NCBI GenBank assembly: GCA_021770065.1
Contig: JAETRR010000001.1
Coordinates: forward strand, 1 to 64,000
Direction: 5' to 3'
DNA from: Lachnoclostridium sp.
GTDB lineage: Bacteria > Bacillota > Clostridia > Lachnospirales > Lachnospiraceae
DNA: 64,000 nt
In this document: piece after piece, positions 8,600 through 17,386 of the stretch
Numbering within the stretch: the stretch's first letter is position 1
Layout: each line of letters starts with the position of its first letter
Position numbers and translations under genes: made by a program
Notes under the pieces: model-generated
The model's database searches: none
What the model was told of the DNA's origin: nothing
Seen by the model: only the letters and a program-made list of their open reading frames with translations

Positions 8600-10723
8600 C
8601 TACACCTCAAACAGCAGATCCCCATAGGAGGGCATCGGCCACATATCTTTCGCTACCAGCATCTCCAGTTTATCCACAGGCTGCCGCAGGGCCTCCATGG
8701 CCGGAACCACCACATCCTTAAAGTACACTGCGCGGTCTTTTCCCTCTTTCTTCTCCCGGGAGGCATCTGTCACCTCCGTGAGCTTCCGAAGAGCTGCCTT
8801 TGTTGCCGCCAGCAGGGATGAGCACTCCTTTAAGAGATCAATCTGCACACTGATATTTGCCTCACCGCATGCCTGGCGAATCTGGTTCACGGAAGTCGCA
8901 AGGGCCGTAGTATACTGTAAAACCGCTGGGATGATATGCTTGCTGGCAATATCAATCATGGAACGGGCCTCAATATTAATAGCCTTGGCATAGGTTTCAT
9001 ACTGGATCTCCGCGCGGGACTCAAGTTCAGTCCTGGTAAATACACCAAATGTCTCAAACAGCTCCACAGTCTTATCCTGCGTCAAAACCGGAATGGCATC
9101 TACCATGGTCTTAATGTTGGGAAGCCCCCTGCGCCGGGCCTCCTCCACCCATTCCTCCGCATAGCCGTTCCCGTTAAATACAATCCGCTGATGCTCCGAA
9201 GCATATTTTTTAATGAGATCATGGACTGCCATTTCAAAATCCTTCGCCTGCTCCAGACAGTCACAGGCCTCCGAAAATGCCTGTGCCACAATGGTATTGA
9301 GCACCACATTAGGAGCCGCTATAGAATCTCTGGAACCTACCATACGAAACTCAAATTTATTGCCCGTAAAAGCAAAGGGCGAAGTACGGTTCCTGTCTGT
9401 AGCATCCTTAGCAAAATCAGGAAGAGTCTGAACTCCCGTATGTAAATGTCCGCCGCTCAGACTGTGTGTCGCCTCTCCTGTGCTGATAAGCTGTGAAAGT
9501 ACATCTTCAAGCTGCTCGCCCAGATAGACTGAAATAATCGCCGGAGGTGCTTCACTGGCTCCCAGACGGTGGTCGTTGCCCACATCTGCCGCAGATTCCC
9601 GAAGAAGAGCCGCATGATCATCCACCGCTTTTAGGATACAGTTCAGTATAAGAAGGAACTGTATATTTTCATGAGGAGTCTTTCCCGGATCTAACAGATT
9701 GATTCCGTCATCTGTGATCAGCGACCAGTTGTTATGCTTTCCCGATCCATTTACCCCGGCAAAAGGCTTTTCGTGAAGCAGACACTGTAACCCATGCTGA
9801 TAAGCAACTTTTTTCAATGTCTCCATCACAAGCTGATTGTGATCCACCGCCACGTTGCACTCCGCATAGATAGGGGCAAGCTCATGCTGTCCGGGAGCCA
9901 CCTCATTGTGCTGTGTCTTGGCAGACACGCCCAGCTTCCACAGCTCCCGATTCACATCCTCCATAAAATCCGCAATCCGCTCCCGGATTACTCCAAAGTA
10001 GTGGTCGTCTAACTCCTGTCCCTTGGGAGGCATGGCGCCGAAAAGGGTTCTGCCGGTGAACACCAGATCCTTACGTTTCAGGTATTTCTCCCTGTCTACA
10101 AGAAAATACTCCTGCTCTGCTCCCACAGACGGCGTTACCTTACGTGAGGTTTTATTTCCAAAGAGCTGCAGCAGGCGGAGCGCCTGCTTGTTAATTGCCT
10201 CCATGGAACGCAGAAGCGGCGTTTTCTGATCCAAAGCCTCCCCTTTATAAGAACAGAAGGCCGTAGGAATATACAGAATGGCTCTGGAGCCGTCCGCATC
10301 TTTTTTTACAAAGGCCGGTGAAGTACAGTCCCAGGCCGTGTAGCCTCTTGCCTCAAAAGTAGCCCTCAGGCCGCCGGAAGGGAAAGAGGAGGCATCCGGC
10401 TCCCCTTTCACAAGTTCCTTTCCCGAGAACTCCATCAGAACCTTTCCGTCCGTCTTCGGAGCTGAGAGAAATGCATCATGCTTCTCTGCCGTAGCCCCGG
10501 TTAAAGGCTGAAACCAGTGGGAATAGTGAGTGGCACCCTGCTCAATCGCCCACTCCTTCATCTCATGGGCTACCACATCGGCCACCGCCAAATCCAGTTC
10601 TTTTCCCTCTTGAATGGTCAGCTTCAGCTCCCGGTATATCTTTTTCGGCAGACGCTCCTGCATCACCGTATCGTTAAATACATTTTCACCAAATATTTTG
10701 GATATATCTGTTTTTTCTGCCAT
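8600..10723 (-). CDS. glnN: Glutamine synthetase type III
   Basis: A 707-residue GSIII, joining ammonia to glutamate with ATP. The length is typical of type III and far above the roughly 450 residues of type I. The family's N-terminal region (HYSHWFQPLTG) is present. So are the catalytic blocks GVGAEQEYFLVDRE-like (SVGAEQEYFLVD), the AKTQHNEVAPGQHE segment and NGSGKHNNWS, plus the long helical C-terminal extension of GSIII. GGGAGATTAGG precedes the ATG. It is transcribed alone, with fba 24 bases upstream on the same strand, so the two may be co-transcribed. Confidence 0.96.
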   Translation of the reverse strand: MAEKTDISKIFGENVFNDTVMQERLPKKIYRELKLTIQEGKELDLAVADVVAHEMKEWAIEQGATHYSHWFQPLTGATAEKHDAFLSAPKTDGKVLMEFSGKELVKGEPDASSFPSGGLRATFEARGYTAWDCTSPAFVKKDADGSRAILYIPTAFCSYKGEALDQKTPLLRSMEAINKQALRLLQLFGNKTSRKVTPSVGAEQEYFLVDREKYLKRKDLVFTGRTLFGAMPPKGQELDDHYFGVIRERIADFMEDVNRELWKLGVSAKTQHNEVAPGQHELAPIYAECNVAVDHNQLVMETLKKVAYQHGLQCLLHEKPFAGVNGSGKHNNWSLITDDGINLLDPGKTPHENIQFLLILNCILKAVDDHAALLRESAADVGNDHRLGASEAPPAIISVYLGEQLEDVLSQLISTGEATHSLSGGHLHTGVQTLPDFAKDATDRNRTSPFAFTGNKFEFRMVGSRDSIAAPNVVLNTIVAQAFSEACDCLEQAKDFEMAVHDLIKKYASEHQRIVFNGNGYAEEWVEEARRRGLPNIKTMVDAIPVLTQDKTVELFETFGVFTRTELESRAEIQYETYAKAINIEARSMIDIASKHIIPAVLQYTTALATSVNQIRQACGEANISVQIDLLKECSSLLAATKAALRKLTEVTDASREKKEGKDRAVYFKDVVVPAMEALRQPVDKLEMLVAKDMWPMPSYGDLLFEV

Positions 10724-10746
10724 CCTAATCTCCCTCGCAGGGCTTT

Positions 10747-11610
10747 TCAGGCCTTTCCAATAGAACCGAAGATCTCCATCTTCTCCTTAACGGTCTCCTT
10801 GATTGCCTCAAATCCGGGAGCCAGAAGCTTTCTCGGGTCATAGCCCTTGCCCTGCTGATCCCTGCCCTCTTCTACATATTTCCTGGTTGCCGCTGCAAAG
10901 GATAACTGGCACTCGGTATTTACATTGATCTTGGATACGCCGAGGTCAATGGCCTTCTTAATCATATCGGTAGGAATTCCCGTTCCTCCGTGAAGAACCA
11001 GAGGCATATCACCGGTAAGCTGCTGAATGGCATCCAGAGTCTCAAAGCTTAAGCCTGCCCAGTTCTCCGGATATTTACCGTGAATGTTGCCGATTCCGGC
11101 TGCCAGGAAATCAATGCCCAGATCTGCGATAGCCTTGCACTCCTTGGGATCTGCGCACTCGCCCATACCAATCACGCCGTCCTCCTCGCCGCCGATGGAG
11201 CCGACCTCTGCCTCAAGAGAGATGCCTTTCTCCGCGCAGACCTTTACCAGTTCCTTCGTCTTCTCAATATTTTCCTCAATGGGATAGTGGGAACCGTCAA
11301 ACATGATGGAAGAAAATCCTGCCTCAATGCACTTATAGCAGGCATCGTAGCTGCCATGATCCAGGTGAAGCGCTACGGGAACGGTAATGTTCAGCTCTTC
11401 AAGCATTCCGTTTACCATGCCTGTTACGGTCTTATAGCCTGCCATGTATTTTCCGGCGCCCTCAGATACGCCGAGGATCACGGGAGAATTGTTTTCCTGG
11501 GCAGTCAGAAGCACTGCCTTGGTCCACTCCAGATTGTTGATGTTGAACTGGCCGACCGCATAATGGCCTGCCTTTGCCTTTTTAAGCATTTCTGCTGCTG
11601 ATACTAACAT
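10747..11610 (-). CDS. fba: Class II fructose-1,6-bisphosphate aldolase
   Basis: A 287-residue zinc-dependent aldolase that cleaves fructose-1,6-bisphosphate in glycolysis. The catalytic aspartate D84 and zinc ligand H85 lie in LHLDHG. The other zinc ligands are H177 (GNIHGKY) and H207 (LHGGTGI). The phosphate-binding NVNTE motif is near the C-terminus. A GGAGG site lies before the ATG. The sequence could also suit tagatose-bisphosphate aldolase, which shares the fold, but the length and motifs fit the Fba group of Firmicutes. Confidence 0.94.
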   Translation of the reverse strand: MLVSAAEMLKKAKAGHYAVGQFNINNLEWTKAVLLTAQENNSPVILGVSEGAGKYMAGYKTVTGMVNGMLEELNITVPVALHLDHGSYDACYKCIEAGFSSIMFDGSHYPIEENIEKTKELVKVCAEKGISLEAEVGSIGGEEDGVIGMGECADPKECKAIADLGIDFLAAGIGNIHGKYPENWAGLSFETLDAIQQLTGDMPLVLHGGTGIPTDMIKKAIDLGVSKINVNTECQLSFAAATRKYVEEGRDQQGKGYDPRKLLAPGFEAIKETVKEKMEIFGSIGKA

Positions 11611-11697
11611 GTTGTTCTACCTCCGTTTTTTATTACTCCAATTTCATACCTGTCCATTATATATGATCCGGCTGTTATGTGGCAAGCATATTTTCAG

Positions 11698-12627
11698 TTA
11701 CTGTTCGCAGGTTATGCTTTTCCTGCATTCCTTTGTCACGCGGATCTCCACTGCTCTGGGGTTATTCGAGATCACCACAGAAGTATGTTCTCCCCCAAAC
11801 TCCCCGTCCAGTGTCCAGGGAATCGGAGTTTCCGCCTCCACCTCTATCCGGGCGCTGCGGAAGGAATACATGTATTTGCTGTCTATCTCCTTCACCAGAA
11901 GGGCCGTCAGAATCTCCTGAAGCTCCAGGGCGCTTTTCGGCCTGCGGATAAAAGTTACCTCATACACGCCGTCGTCAAAAACCACGTCCTTGCCTACAAT
12001 CCCCTTAAAGCCTCCTACGGACTTGGAATTGGTCACCATGCCGAAAAGGAAATCTCCCTCAAAACACATTTCCTCACTTGTCACCTTAAGCCGGTAGGAT
12101 TTTACATTGTAGATGCTTTTCACACCCTCCAGAATGTAAGCCATCTGCCCGAGGACATTCTTTACCTCCTGCCTGGTAGAGTAAGACACATCCGTAAAGA
12201 TGCCGAAGGCTGCAATGTAAATAAAACTGTTATCATTAAAAGAACCCACATCGCAGGGAAAATTCTCTCCCTGTACGGCAATCTGCGCCGCCTCCTCCAT
12301 ATTGACGGGTATCTCTAAGGAACGGGCAAAATCATTGCAGGTGCCCGCCGGAATATAGCCTATGGGCACCTTGTGCTTCCGGCGCATCATCCCGGTCACC
12401 ACTTCGTCAAGCGTACCGTCGCCGCCGCTGCACACAACCAGATCATAATCCTCCGGCATCTGCTCCATCTGCTCCACAGCATCCCGTGCTCCCTTAGTCG
12501 GATAAACCGTCAGCTCATACCCGGCATCCGCCATTACTTTTAAAATCCCGTAAAGCTTCCCCTTGATATGCTCCTTTCCGGCATGGGGATTATAAATAAA
12601 ATATAATTTCTTTTTCGGCCGCTTCAA
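11698..12627 (-). CDS. Diacylglycerol kinase-family lipid kinase (YegS/BmrU type)
   Basis: About 309 residues. A soluble lipid kinase of the DAGK-catalytic family, phosphorylating diacylglycerol or a related lipid. The nucleotide-binding SGGDGTLDEVVTG motif lies near residue 70, preceded by the N-terminal YNPHAGK motif. The LDGE-like block near the C-terminus (WTLDGEFGGEHT) is also family-typical. The start is uncertain: a GTG three codons earlier sits too close to AAGGAGAGG, whereas the TTG used here has better spacing. It follows the COG2426 gene closely in the same direction. Confidence 0.88.
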   Translation of the reverse strand: MKRPKKKLYFIYNPHAGKEHIKGKLYGILKVMADAGYELTVYPTKGARDAVEQMEQMPEDYDLVVCSGGDGTLDEVVTGMMRRKHKVPIGYIPAGTCNDFARSLEIPVNMEEAAQIAVQGENFPCDVGSFNDNSFIYIAAFGIFTDVSYSTRQEVKNVLGQMAYILEGVKSIYNVKSYRLKVTSEEMCFEGDFLFGMVTNSKSVGGFKGIVGKDVVFDDGVYEVTFIRRPKSALELQEILTALLVKEIDSKYMYSFRSARIEVEAETPIPWTLDGEFGGEHTSVVISNNPRAVEIRVTKECRKSITCEQ

Positions 12628-12645
12628 AGCCTTCACCTCTCCTTT

Positions 12646-13155
12646 TTAACCAAAAATTGAACCCAGGATGGTATACGATAAAATGGTCATTATAAATGCG
12701 GCAAGCAGCACGCCCAGAATCACTGCCGGGAATGCCTTCTTAAAGCGGATGCCAAGAAGGGCTGCTATCAGCGAACCCGTCCATGCGCCCGTTCCGGGCA
12801 GCGGAATCCCCACAAAAAGCAGCAGGCCCCAGAACTCATATTTTTCAATCCGATCCTTCTTATTCATAGCCCGGCTTTCCAGCTTTTCCACCATGGGGCG
12901 GAATATTTTTGTCTTTTTCAGCCAGTTAAAAATCGCCGTAATAAACAGCAGAATAAAAGGAACCGGAATCAGATTGCCCACAATACAGATGGGAATAGCC
13001 CTCCACATCTCCACATCCAGAAATGCCGGCCCTGCTGCCAGAAGCCCTCCCCTCAGTTCCAGAATGGGTATCATGGAAATAATAAAAATAACCAGCTCCT
13101 TCGCCGCACTTCCTCCCAGATTATCCACAAACCATTGTACCAATGTCTCCGTCAT
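12646..13155 (-). CDS. COG2426 small multidrug-export-type membrane protein
   Basis: A 169-residue membrane protein of the COG2426/PF06695 'putative small multi-drug export' family, related to DedA-type folds. It opens with helical segments around ELVIFIISMIPILELRGG. The conserved GLLLFVGIPLPGTGAWTG loop is near residues 110-128, and a last membrane segment ends at the C-terminus. Despite the name, transport by the family is poorly demonstrated. It is likely in one transcript with hisC upstream and the lipid kinase downstream. Confidence 0.85.
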   Translation of the reverse strand: MTETLVQWFVDNLGGSAAKELVIFIISMIPILELRGGLLAAGPAFLDVEMWRAIPICIVGNLIPVPFILLFITAIFNWLKKTKIFRPMVEKLESRAMNKKDRIEKYEFWGLLLFVGIPLPGTGAWTGSLIAALLGIRFKKAFPAVILGVLLAAFIMTILSYTILGSIFG

Positions 13156-13187
13156 TGTTTCTTATCCTTTCTCACTGATGTATTCTT

Positions 13188-14246
13188 TTACCGAGCCGTT
13201 ATCTCCTTAAGCGCTTTCAAAAGCGCATCCATCTCATCATCCGTTCCCACGGTAATCCGCAGGTAATTATGAAGCCTTGGAGCGTCAAAATAGCGCACAT
13301 AAATCTGCCGCCTGCGAAGGGCTTCAAAAATCTCCTTTGCCGGACAGCTCTCATGGGAAGCAAAGATGAAATTCGCTCCCGAATCGGGAAACCGAAAGCC
13401 CAGGGCCTTAAGCTCCTTTTTCGTCCGTTCTCTGGTTGCTGTCAGCTTCTTTATGTTTTTTTGAAAATACGCTTCATCCTTCACGGCTTCCGCGCCCAGC
13501 TCCAGGGCCGCACGGCTCATAGTGTAGGAGTTAAAAGAGTATTTTACATCATTTAAGTACCTGATAAGGCATGGGTTTCCCACTGCAAAGCCAATGCGCA
13601 TTCCCGCCATGGACCGGGATTTGGAAAAGGTCTGAACAACCAGGAGATTGTCATACCGATCCACCAGCTCTATGGCGGAAGGACCGGCAAAGTCTACATA
13701 AGCCTCGTCAACAATCACAATCACATCCGGATTCTTCCGGATAATGTCCTCCACTTCCGCAAGCTCCATATAAAGCCCCGTCGGTGCATTGGGATTAGGG
13801 AAAATAATACCTCCGTTCTCCCTCTCGTAGTCCTCCTTCACGATCCGGAACTCCTCATCAAGAGCAGGACGCTCATAGGGAATTCCAAATAGTTCTGCCC
13901 ATACAGGATAAAAGGAATAGGTGATGTCCGGAAATAAAATCGGCCTTTTGGAGTTGAAAAAGGTCAAAAAGGCCATGGCCAGTACATCGTCCGATCCTAC
14001 CCCCGCAAAAAACTGCTCTTTTGGTCTGTTGTACCGCCTGGCGAGCGCCTCCGTCAGTACAGAGCAGGCCGGATCCGGATAGAGCCGGAAGCTTTCCTCT
14101 TTCATTTCCCGGAGCGCACGCCGGACACCGGGAGCCGGAGGATAGGGGTTTTCATTGGTATTCAGCTTGATCATCCCCGGGATATCGGGCTGCTCTCCCG
14201 GCGTGTAAGGCACAACCCGTCGTATATTTTCTTCCCACTTTTTCAT
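13188..14246 (-). CDS. hisC: Histidinol-phosphate aminotransferase-like PLP enzyme
   Basis: A 352-residue class II fold-type I aminotransferase. The LNTNENPYPP signature sits at the N-terminus, the PLP lysine is K209 in TFSKSRSMAG, and the cofactor-binding PNPNAPTG and VDEAYVDF blocks are present. Histidinol phosphate/imidazoleacetol phosphate is the usual substrate. No other his genes are near, so a broader role (aromatic or threonine-phosphate type) cannot be excluded. The internal ATG was chosen because GGAG is 7 bases before it, four codons after an earlier ATG. Confidence 0.88.
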   Translation of the reverse strand: MKKWEENIRRVVPYTPGEQPDIPGMIKLNTNENPYPPAPGVRRALREMKEESFRLYPDPACSVLTEALARRYNRPKEQFFAGVGSDDVLAMAFLTFFNSKRPILFPDITYSFYPVWAELFGIPYERPALDEEFRIVKEDYERENGGIIFPNPNAPTGLYMELAEVEDIIRKNPDVIVIVDEAYVDFAGPSAIELVDRYDNLLVVQTFSKSRSMAGMRIGFAVGNPCLIRYLNDVKYSFNSYTMSRAALELGAEAVKDEAYFQKNIKKLTATRERTKKELKALGFRFPDSGANFIFASHESCPAKEIFEALRRRQIYVRYFDAPRLHNYLRITVGTDDEMDALLKALKEITAR

Positions 14247-14333
14247 AATGGTCTCCATTTTGCTGCTCTTTTGCAGCAGCAGATGTTCTCTTTTGCAGTT
14301 GTATTTCCGCTATCGCGATTTCCTACTATATTA

Positions 14334-15230
14334 CTAGAGACTGCGCTTTCTTACAACCCCTTTTTCCACAAGAAATACGGGTTTATAGGAAAGCTTTGCC
14401 TTGCGCAGGCCTTCTTCCCCCATATCTTCTTCTCTGTTCATGTAAGTAAAGCCTGCTCCCTCATGCTCCGCAAACTGCTGGTTGATCATAGTGTATGCTC
14501 CCTGAATCTCTGCAAATGCCTTTTCAATGTGAACCACCAGAGTGTCCCTGTTCACAGGCTCTCCGATGGTAAAGGCAACGATCTTCCCGTCCACCCGCAA
14601 AGCTCCGCCGCGCATTTCCAGTTCCTCAAAAAGGCGGAGATAATTGAGAGCCACACAGATTTCCGCATGCTTTTCCTCGTCTTCCTCACAGCCGTTCAGT
14701 TCTCTCCAGCGCAGCCCCATCTGAAAGCATTCTTCCAGATTGTCCTTTGTGATGGGCTCATAGCCCCAGTCCGGATACAGGGCTTTAAACTTATTGATAT
14801 GATTCTTTTTGCTGTGGTATTTCTTACCGGACAGGTTTATAAGCTTCTCTGTCTCATACACATAATCTGCATAATCACGCTCATAGCTGATATCGAATTC
14901 ACCCGGATAAAGAGCCTCCAGGCGGGCAAAATCTTCCTTTGTCACATTGTGAAGCTGAAAAGGAACACCTTTTTCCTCACAGTATGCCATCAGAATATCC
15001 AATACCTGTCTTAAGTCTCCCGGCCCCACGGGAACCGTAAAGGACACCCTTCCCGCTGTGCTGCCGAACACAAGCATGTCCTCAAGAACGGCAAATCCCA
15101 CATCATAGTGGCGGGACCACAGATAGGTATTGGCAAAGGTCATCTCGCAGCTTCTGGTATCCGCATAGCTTAAATAGTGATTGATCTGCGCCCGATCCTC
15201 TAATTCCGGACGCTTCAGATTGATTTCCAT
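14334..15230 (-). CDS. DUF2156 (phosphatidylglycerol lysyltransferase C-terminal-like) protein
   Basis: A 298-residue protein of the DUF2156/LPG-synthase C-terminal family, which has a tandem GNAT-like fold. Members of the fold transfer aminoacyl groups from tRNA or act as acyltransferases. There is no membrane domain, unlike MprF, so this is a soluble stand-alone version. KKYHSKKNHINKFKALYP near the middle and LNYLRLFEELEMRGGALRVDGKIVAFTIGEPV match the family pattern. It lies 9 bases after the ABC exporter stop codon, and its ribosome-binding site overlaps that stop, so the two form an operon. Confidence 0.8.
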   Translation of the reverse strand: MEINLKRPELEDRAQINHYLSYADTRSCEMTFANTYLWSRHYDVGFAVLEDMLVFGSTAGRVSFTVPVGPGDLRQVLDILMAYCEEKGVPFQLHNVTKEDFARLEALYPGEFDISYERDYADYVYETEKLINLSGKKYHSKKNHINKFKALYPDWGYEPITKDNLEECFQMGLRWRELNGCEEDEEKHAEICVALNYLRLFEELEMRGGALRVDGKIVAFTIGEPVNRDTLVVHIEKAFAEIQGAYTMINQQFAEHEGAGFTYMNREEDMGEEGLRKAKLSYKPVFLVEKGVVRKRSL

Positions 15231-15239
15231 ATTGTTCTC

Positions 15240-16997
15240 CTATTCTAGTTCCGATTCTGTAATATTCGCCGACTCGTAGAGCTGATAGTAAATCCCCTTT
15301 TTCTTCATCAGCGCTTCATGGTTTCCTTCCTCCACGATCCGGTTTCCCGACAGAACCAGAATCCGATCCGCCCCGTGGATGGTAGTCAGGCGGTGGGCAA
15401 TGGTGAGGGTAGTCCTTCCTGCAGCCAGCTTGTCCAGGGATTCGGACACCAGATGCTCGCTTTCATTATCCAATGCCGCCGTTGCCTCATCCAGAAGAAG
15501 CACACGGGGCGCTTTTAAGAATACCCGTGCAATGCTGATTCTCTGCTTCTGTCCGCCGGAAAGCTTCACCCCGCGCTCTCCCACATAGGTATCATATCCG
15601 TCCTTCAGTTCCATAATAAAATCATGTGCGCCCGCAAGCTTTGCCGCCTCTATCACTTCCTCCCGCCCCGCTCCGGGCCGGCCGTAGGCAATATTCTCAT
15701 ACACGCTGCCGGAAAAAAGGTATACATCCTGCTGAACCACGCCCACATTGCTGCGCAGGCTCTCCAGAGTTACTGTCCGGATATTCCGGCCGTCCAGAAG
15801 AATCTCTCCATGGGTCGGATCGTAAAAACGGGGGATCAGATTGCACAGAGTAGTTTTTCCTCCTCCTGACGGCCCTACCAGGGCCACCTTCTCGCCCGGA
15901 CGGATCGTCAGATCAATATCCGACAGTACCGGAGTCTGATCATCCGGATACTCAAAGGATACATGGCAAAACGTGATCTCTCCCTTCACATCCTTAAGGG
16001 GAACAGCCCCTTCCTCATCAAAGATATCCACACTGGCATCCATCAGCTCCATGAACCGCTCAATGCCTGTCATTCCCCTCTGGAACTGCTCTGCAAATTC
16101 AATAATACGGCGTATGGTTGCCAGAAGGGTGGTTACATACAACGTGTAGGCTACCAGATCCGCCGGCGCAATCAGACCTTTTATCATAAAAATGCCTCCG
16201 GCCACGATCACGACTACATACATGAGGCCGTCAAACATGCGGATGGTATTCTGAAAGGCCGCCATATACTTATATGTCTGGCGCTTGATTTTCAAAAATT
16301 CGTTATTATCCCGGTTGAACTTTTCAAGTTCCACATCCTCATTGGCGAAAGCCCGTACCACCTTATTGCCCAGAAGGCTGTCCTCAATCCTGGCATTCAG
16401 TTCTCCGATATGATTCCTCTGACGCTTGAAGGCCTTTCTCACCTGGAGGTTAAAATAGGTACAGGAAACGGCCATCACCGGGATCAAGGCAAATATAATG
16501 CCGGTCAGCAGAAAATTCACCCTTGCCAGTATCACGAAAGAGACGACCGCTTTCAAAAAAGCGATAAAAAACTCCTCGGGACAGTGGTGGGCGAACTCGG
16601 TTACATCGAACAAATCACTGGTGATACGGGACATAATCTGCCCCACCTTGGTGTTGTTAAAGTAGTTGTCCGAAAGCTTCTGGAGATGGGCAAAGGCATC
16701 TTCACGCATATCCGTCTCAATGGCGGCTCCCATTACGTGGCCTGTGTAGGCCATATAGTAGCTTGCTATTCCGTCCACAATGCGCAGTGCAAAATATATC
16801 ATGCCGATGGCTGCGATAGTACGCACCGTGAGGGCAGACAGATCGCGCATTCCCACATCTGTTATATGGCGCAGAATCAAAGGCAGAACCATCTCACAGA
16901 CCGTAGTAAGGGCGGCGCAGAAAAGATCCATAACCATGATTCCTGTGTATTTTTTGTAATAAGGGACAAATCTTTTTAAAAGTGTACTTGTTTTCAT
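15240..16997 (-). CDS. ABC exporter, fused permease and ATPase
   Basis: About 585 residues, a half-transporter of the MsbA/multidrug exporter type. A six-helix membrane domain (about 1-310) precedes the ATPase, which has Walker A GPSGGGKTT, Q-loop VVQQDVYLF, signature LSGGQKQR, Walker B VLLLDEATAALD and the H-loop AHRLTT. The substrate is unknown; as a single gene it likely works as a homodimer. The start was placed at the ATG 16 codons into the longest reading, after GGAAAG, but the upstream ATG is possible. A palindromic operator candidate lies in its promoter. Confidence 0.92.
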   Translation of the reverse strand: MKTSTLLKRFVPYYKKYTGIMVMDLFCAALTTVCEMVLPLILRHITDVGMRDLSALTVRTIAAIGMIYFALRIVDGIASYYMAYTGHVMGAAIETDMREDAFAHLQKLSDNYFNNTKVGQIMSRITSDLFDVTEFAHHCPEEFFIAFLKAVVSFVILARVNFLLTGIIFALIPVMAVSCTYFNLQVRKAFKRQRNHIGELNARIEDSLLGNKVVRAFANEDVELEKFNRDNNEFLKIKRQTYKYMAAFQNTIRMFDGLMYVVVIVAGGIFMIKGLIAPADLVAYTLYVTTLLATIRRIIEFAEQFQRGMTGIERFMELMDASVDIFDEEGAVPLKDVKGEITFCHVSFEYPDDQTPVLSDIDLTIRPGEKVALVGPSGGGKTTLCNLIPRFYDPTHGEILLDGRNIRTVTLESLRSNVGVVQQDVYLFSGSVYENIAYGRPGAGREEVIEAAKLAGAHDFIMELKDGYDTYVGERGVKLSGGQKQRISIARVFLKAPRVLLLDEATAALDNESEHLVSESLDKLAAGRTTLTIAHRLTTIHGADRILVLSGNRIVEEGNHEALMKKKGIYYQLYESANITESELE

Positions 16998-17058
16998 TGC
17001 TTTTCTTTCCATTCTATTTTGCCCGGTTTCTTTTATTTTTTTCATTGACGGTCATAAT

Positions 17059-17087
17059 AGTGTACCACATATATTGTGGTTTTTCCA
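17059..17087 (-). promoter_or_regulatory. Promoter with embedded palindrome upstream of the ABC exporter
   Basis: On the minus strand TGGAAA (17082-17087) and TACACT (17059-17064) are 17 bases apart. Inside the spacer lies the perfect palindrome ACCACA-N5-TGTGGT (17064-17080). An operator between -35 and -10 would suit a repressor, but no candidate regulator gene is adjacent. Confidence 0.45.
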
Positions 17088-17103
17088 GAAGAAAAGGGGA
17101 ATC

Positions 17104-17191
17104 GGGAAATAAGGCAGCAAACTTTTCTGATATTCAGTGTACGAAAACCGTCCGAACACGGGATAAAGAAAAGTTTGCTGCCCTATTTCCC
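17104..17191. repeat. Long inverted repeat, 24-bp arms
   Basis: Arms at 17104-17127 and 17168-17191 pair with a single mismatch around a 40-base loop. It lies downstream of the small peptide gene and upstream of the ABC exporter promoter. It can act as a transcription terminator for the minus strand, since CCCCTTTTCTT follows it, but the arms are unusually long for one. Confidence 0.8.
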
Positions 17192-17254
17192 GACAGCTCC
17201 TTATCTGTTTTTTCTGCATCAGCCCGAGCCTGCAATGCAGTTTATACCATAATC

Positions 17255-17347
17255 CTATTTTTTCTTTTTCTTAAGATTGATGACAACAGCAGCCGCCACA
17301 CATACAAAAAAAGCAATCTCTATAACAACCTTTATGATATCATACAT
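17255..17347 (-). CDS. Small single-pass membrane peptide, 30 aa
   Basis: A 30-codon reading frame with a good AGAAGGGGG ribosome-binding site 7 bases before its ATG. The product starts MYDIIKVVIE, continues as a hydrophobic helix (about residues 5-24, rich in Ala, Val, Ile and Phe), and ends in ...NLKKKKK. That is the pattern of a small membrane protein with a cytosolic lysine tail. It begins 40 bases after the nucleotidyltransferase stop, on the same strand, before a large hairpin. I do not recognise a family. The ribosome-binding site and topology make it more likely real than chance. Confidence 0.55.
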   Translation of the reverse strand: MYDIIKVVIEIAFFVCVAAAVVINLKKKKK

Positions 17348-17386
17348 TATTTTTTCCCCCTTCTGTGTTTCTCCGCCGGCAATTCC

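Noticed and set aside
15963-16979. 338-codon open frame opposite to the ABC exporter
   Set aside because: Complete overlap with a well-supported gene and His-rich, random-looking composition.
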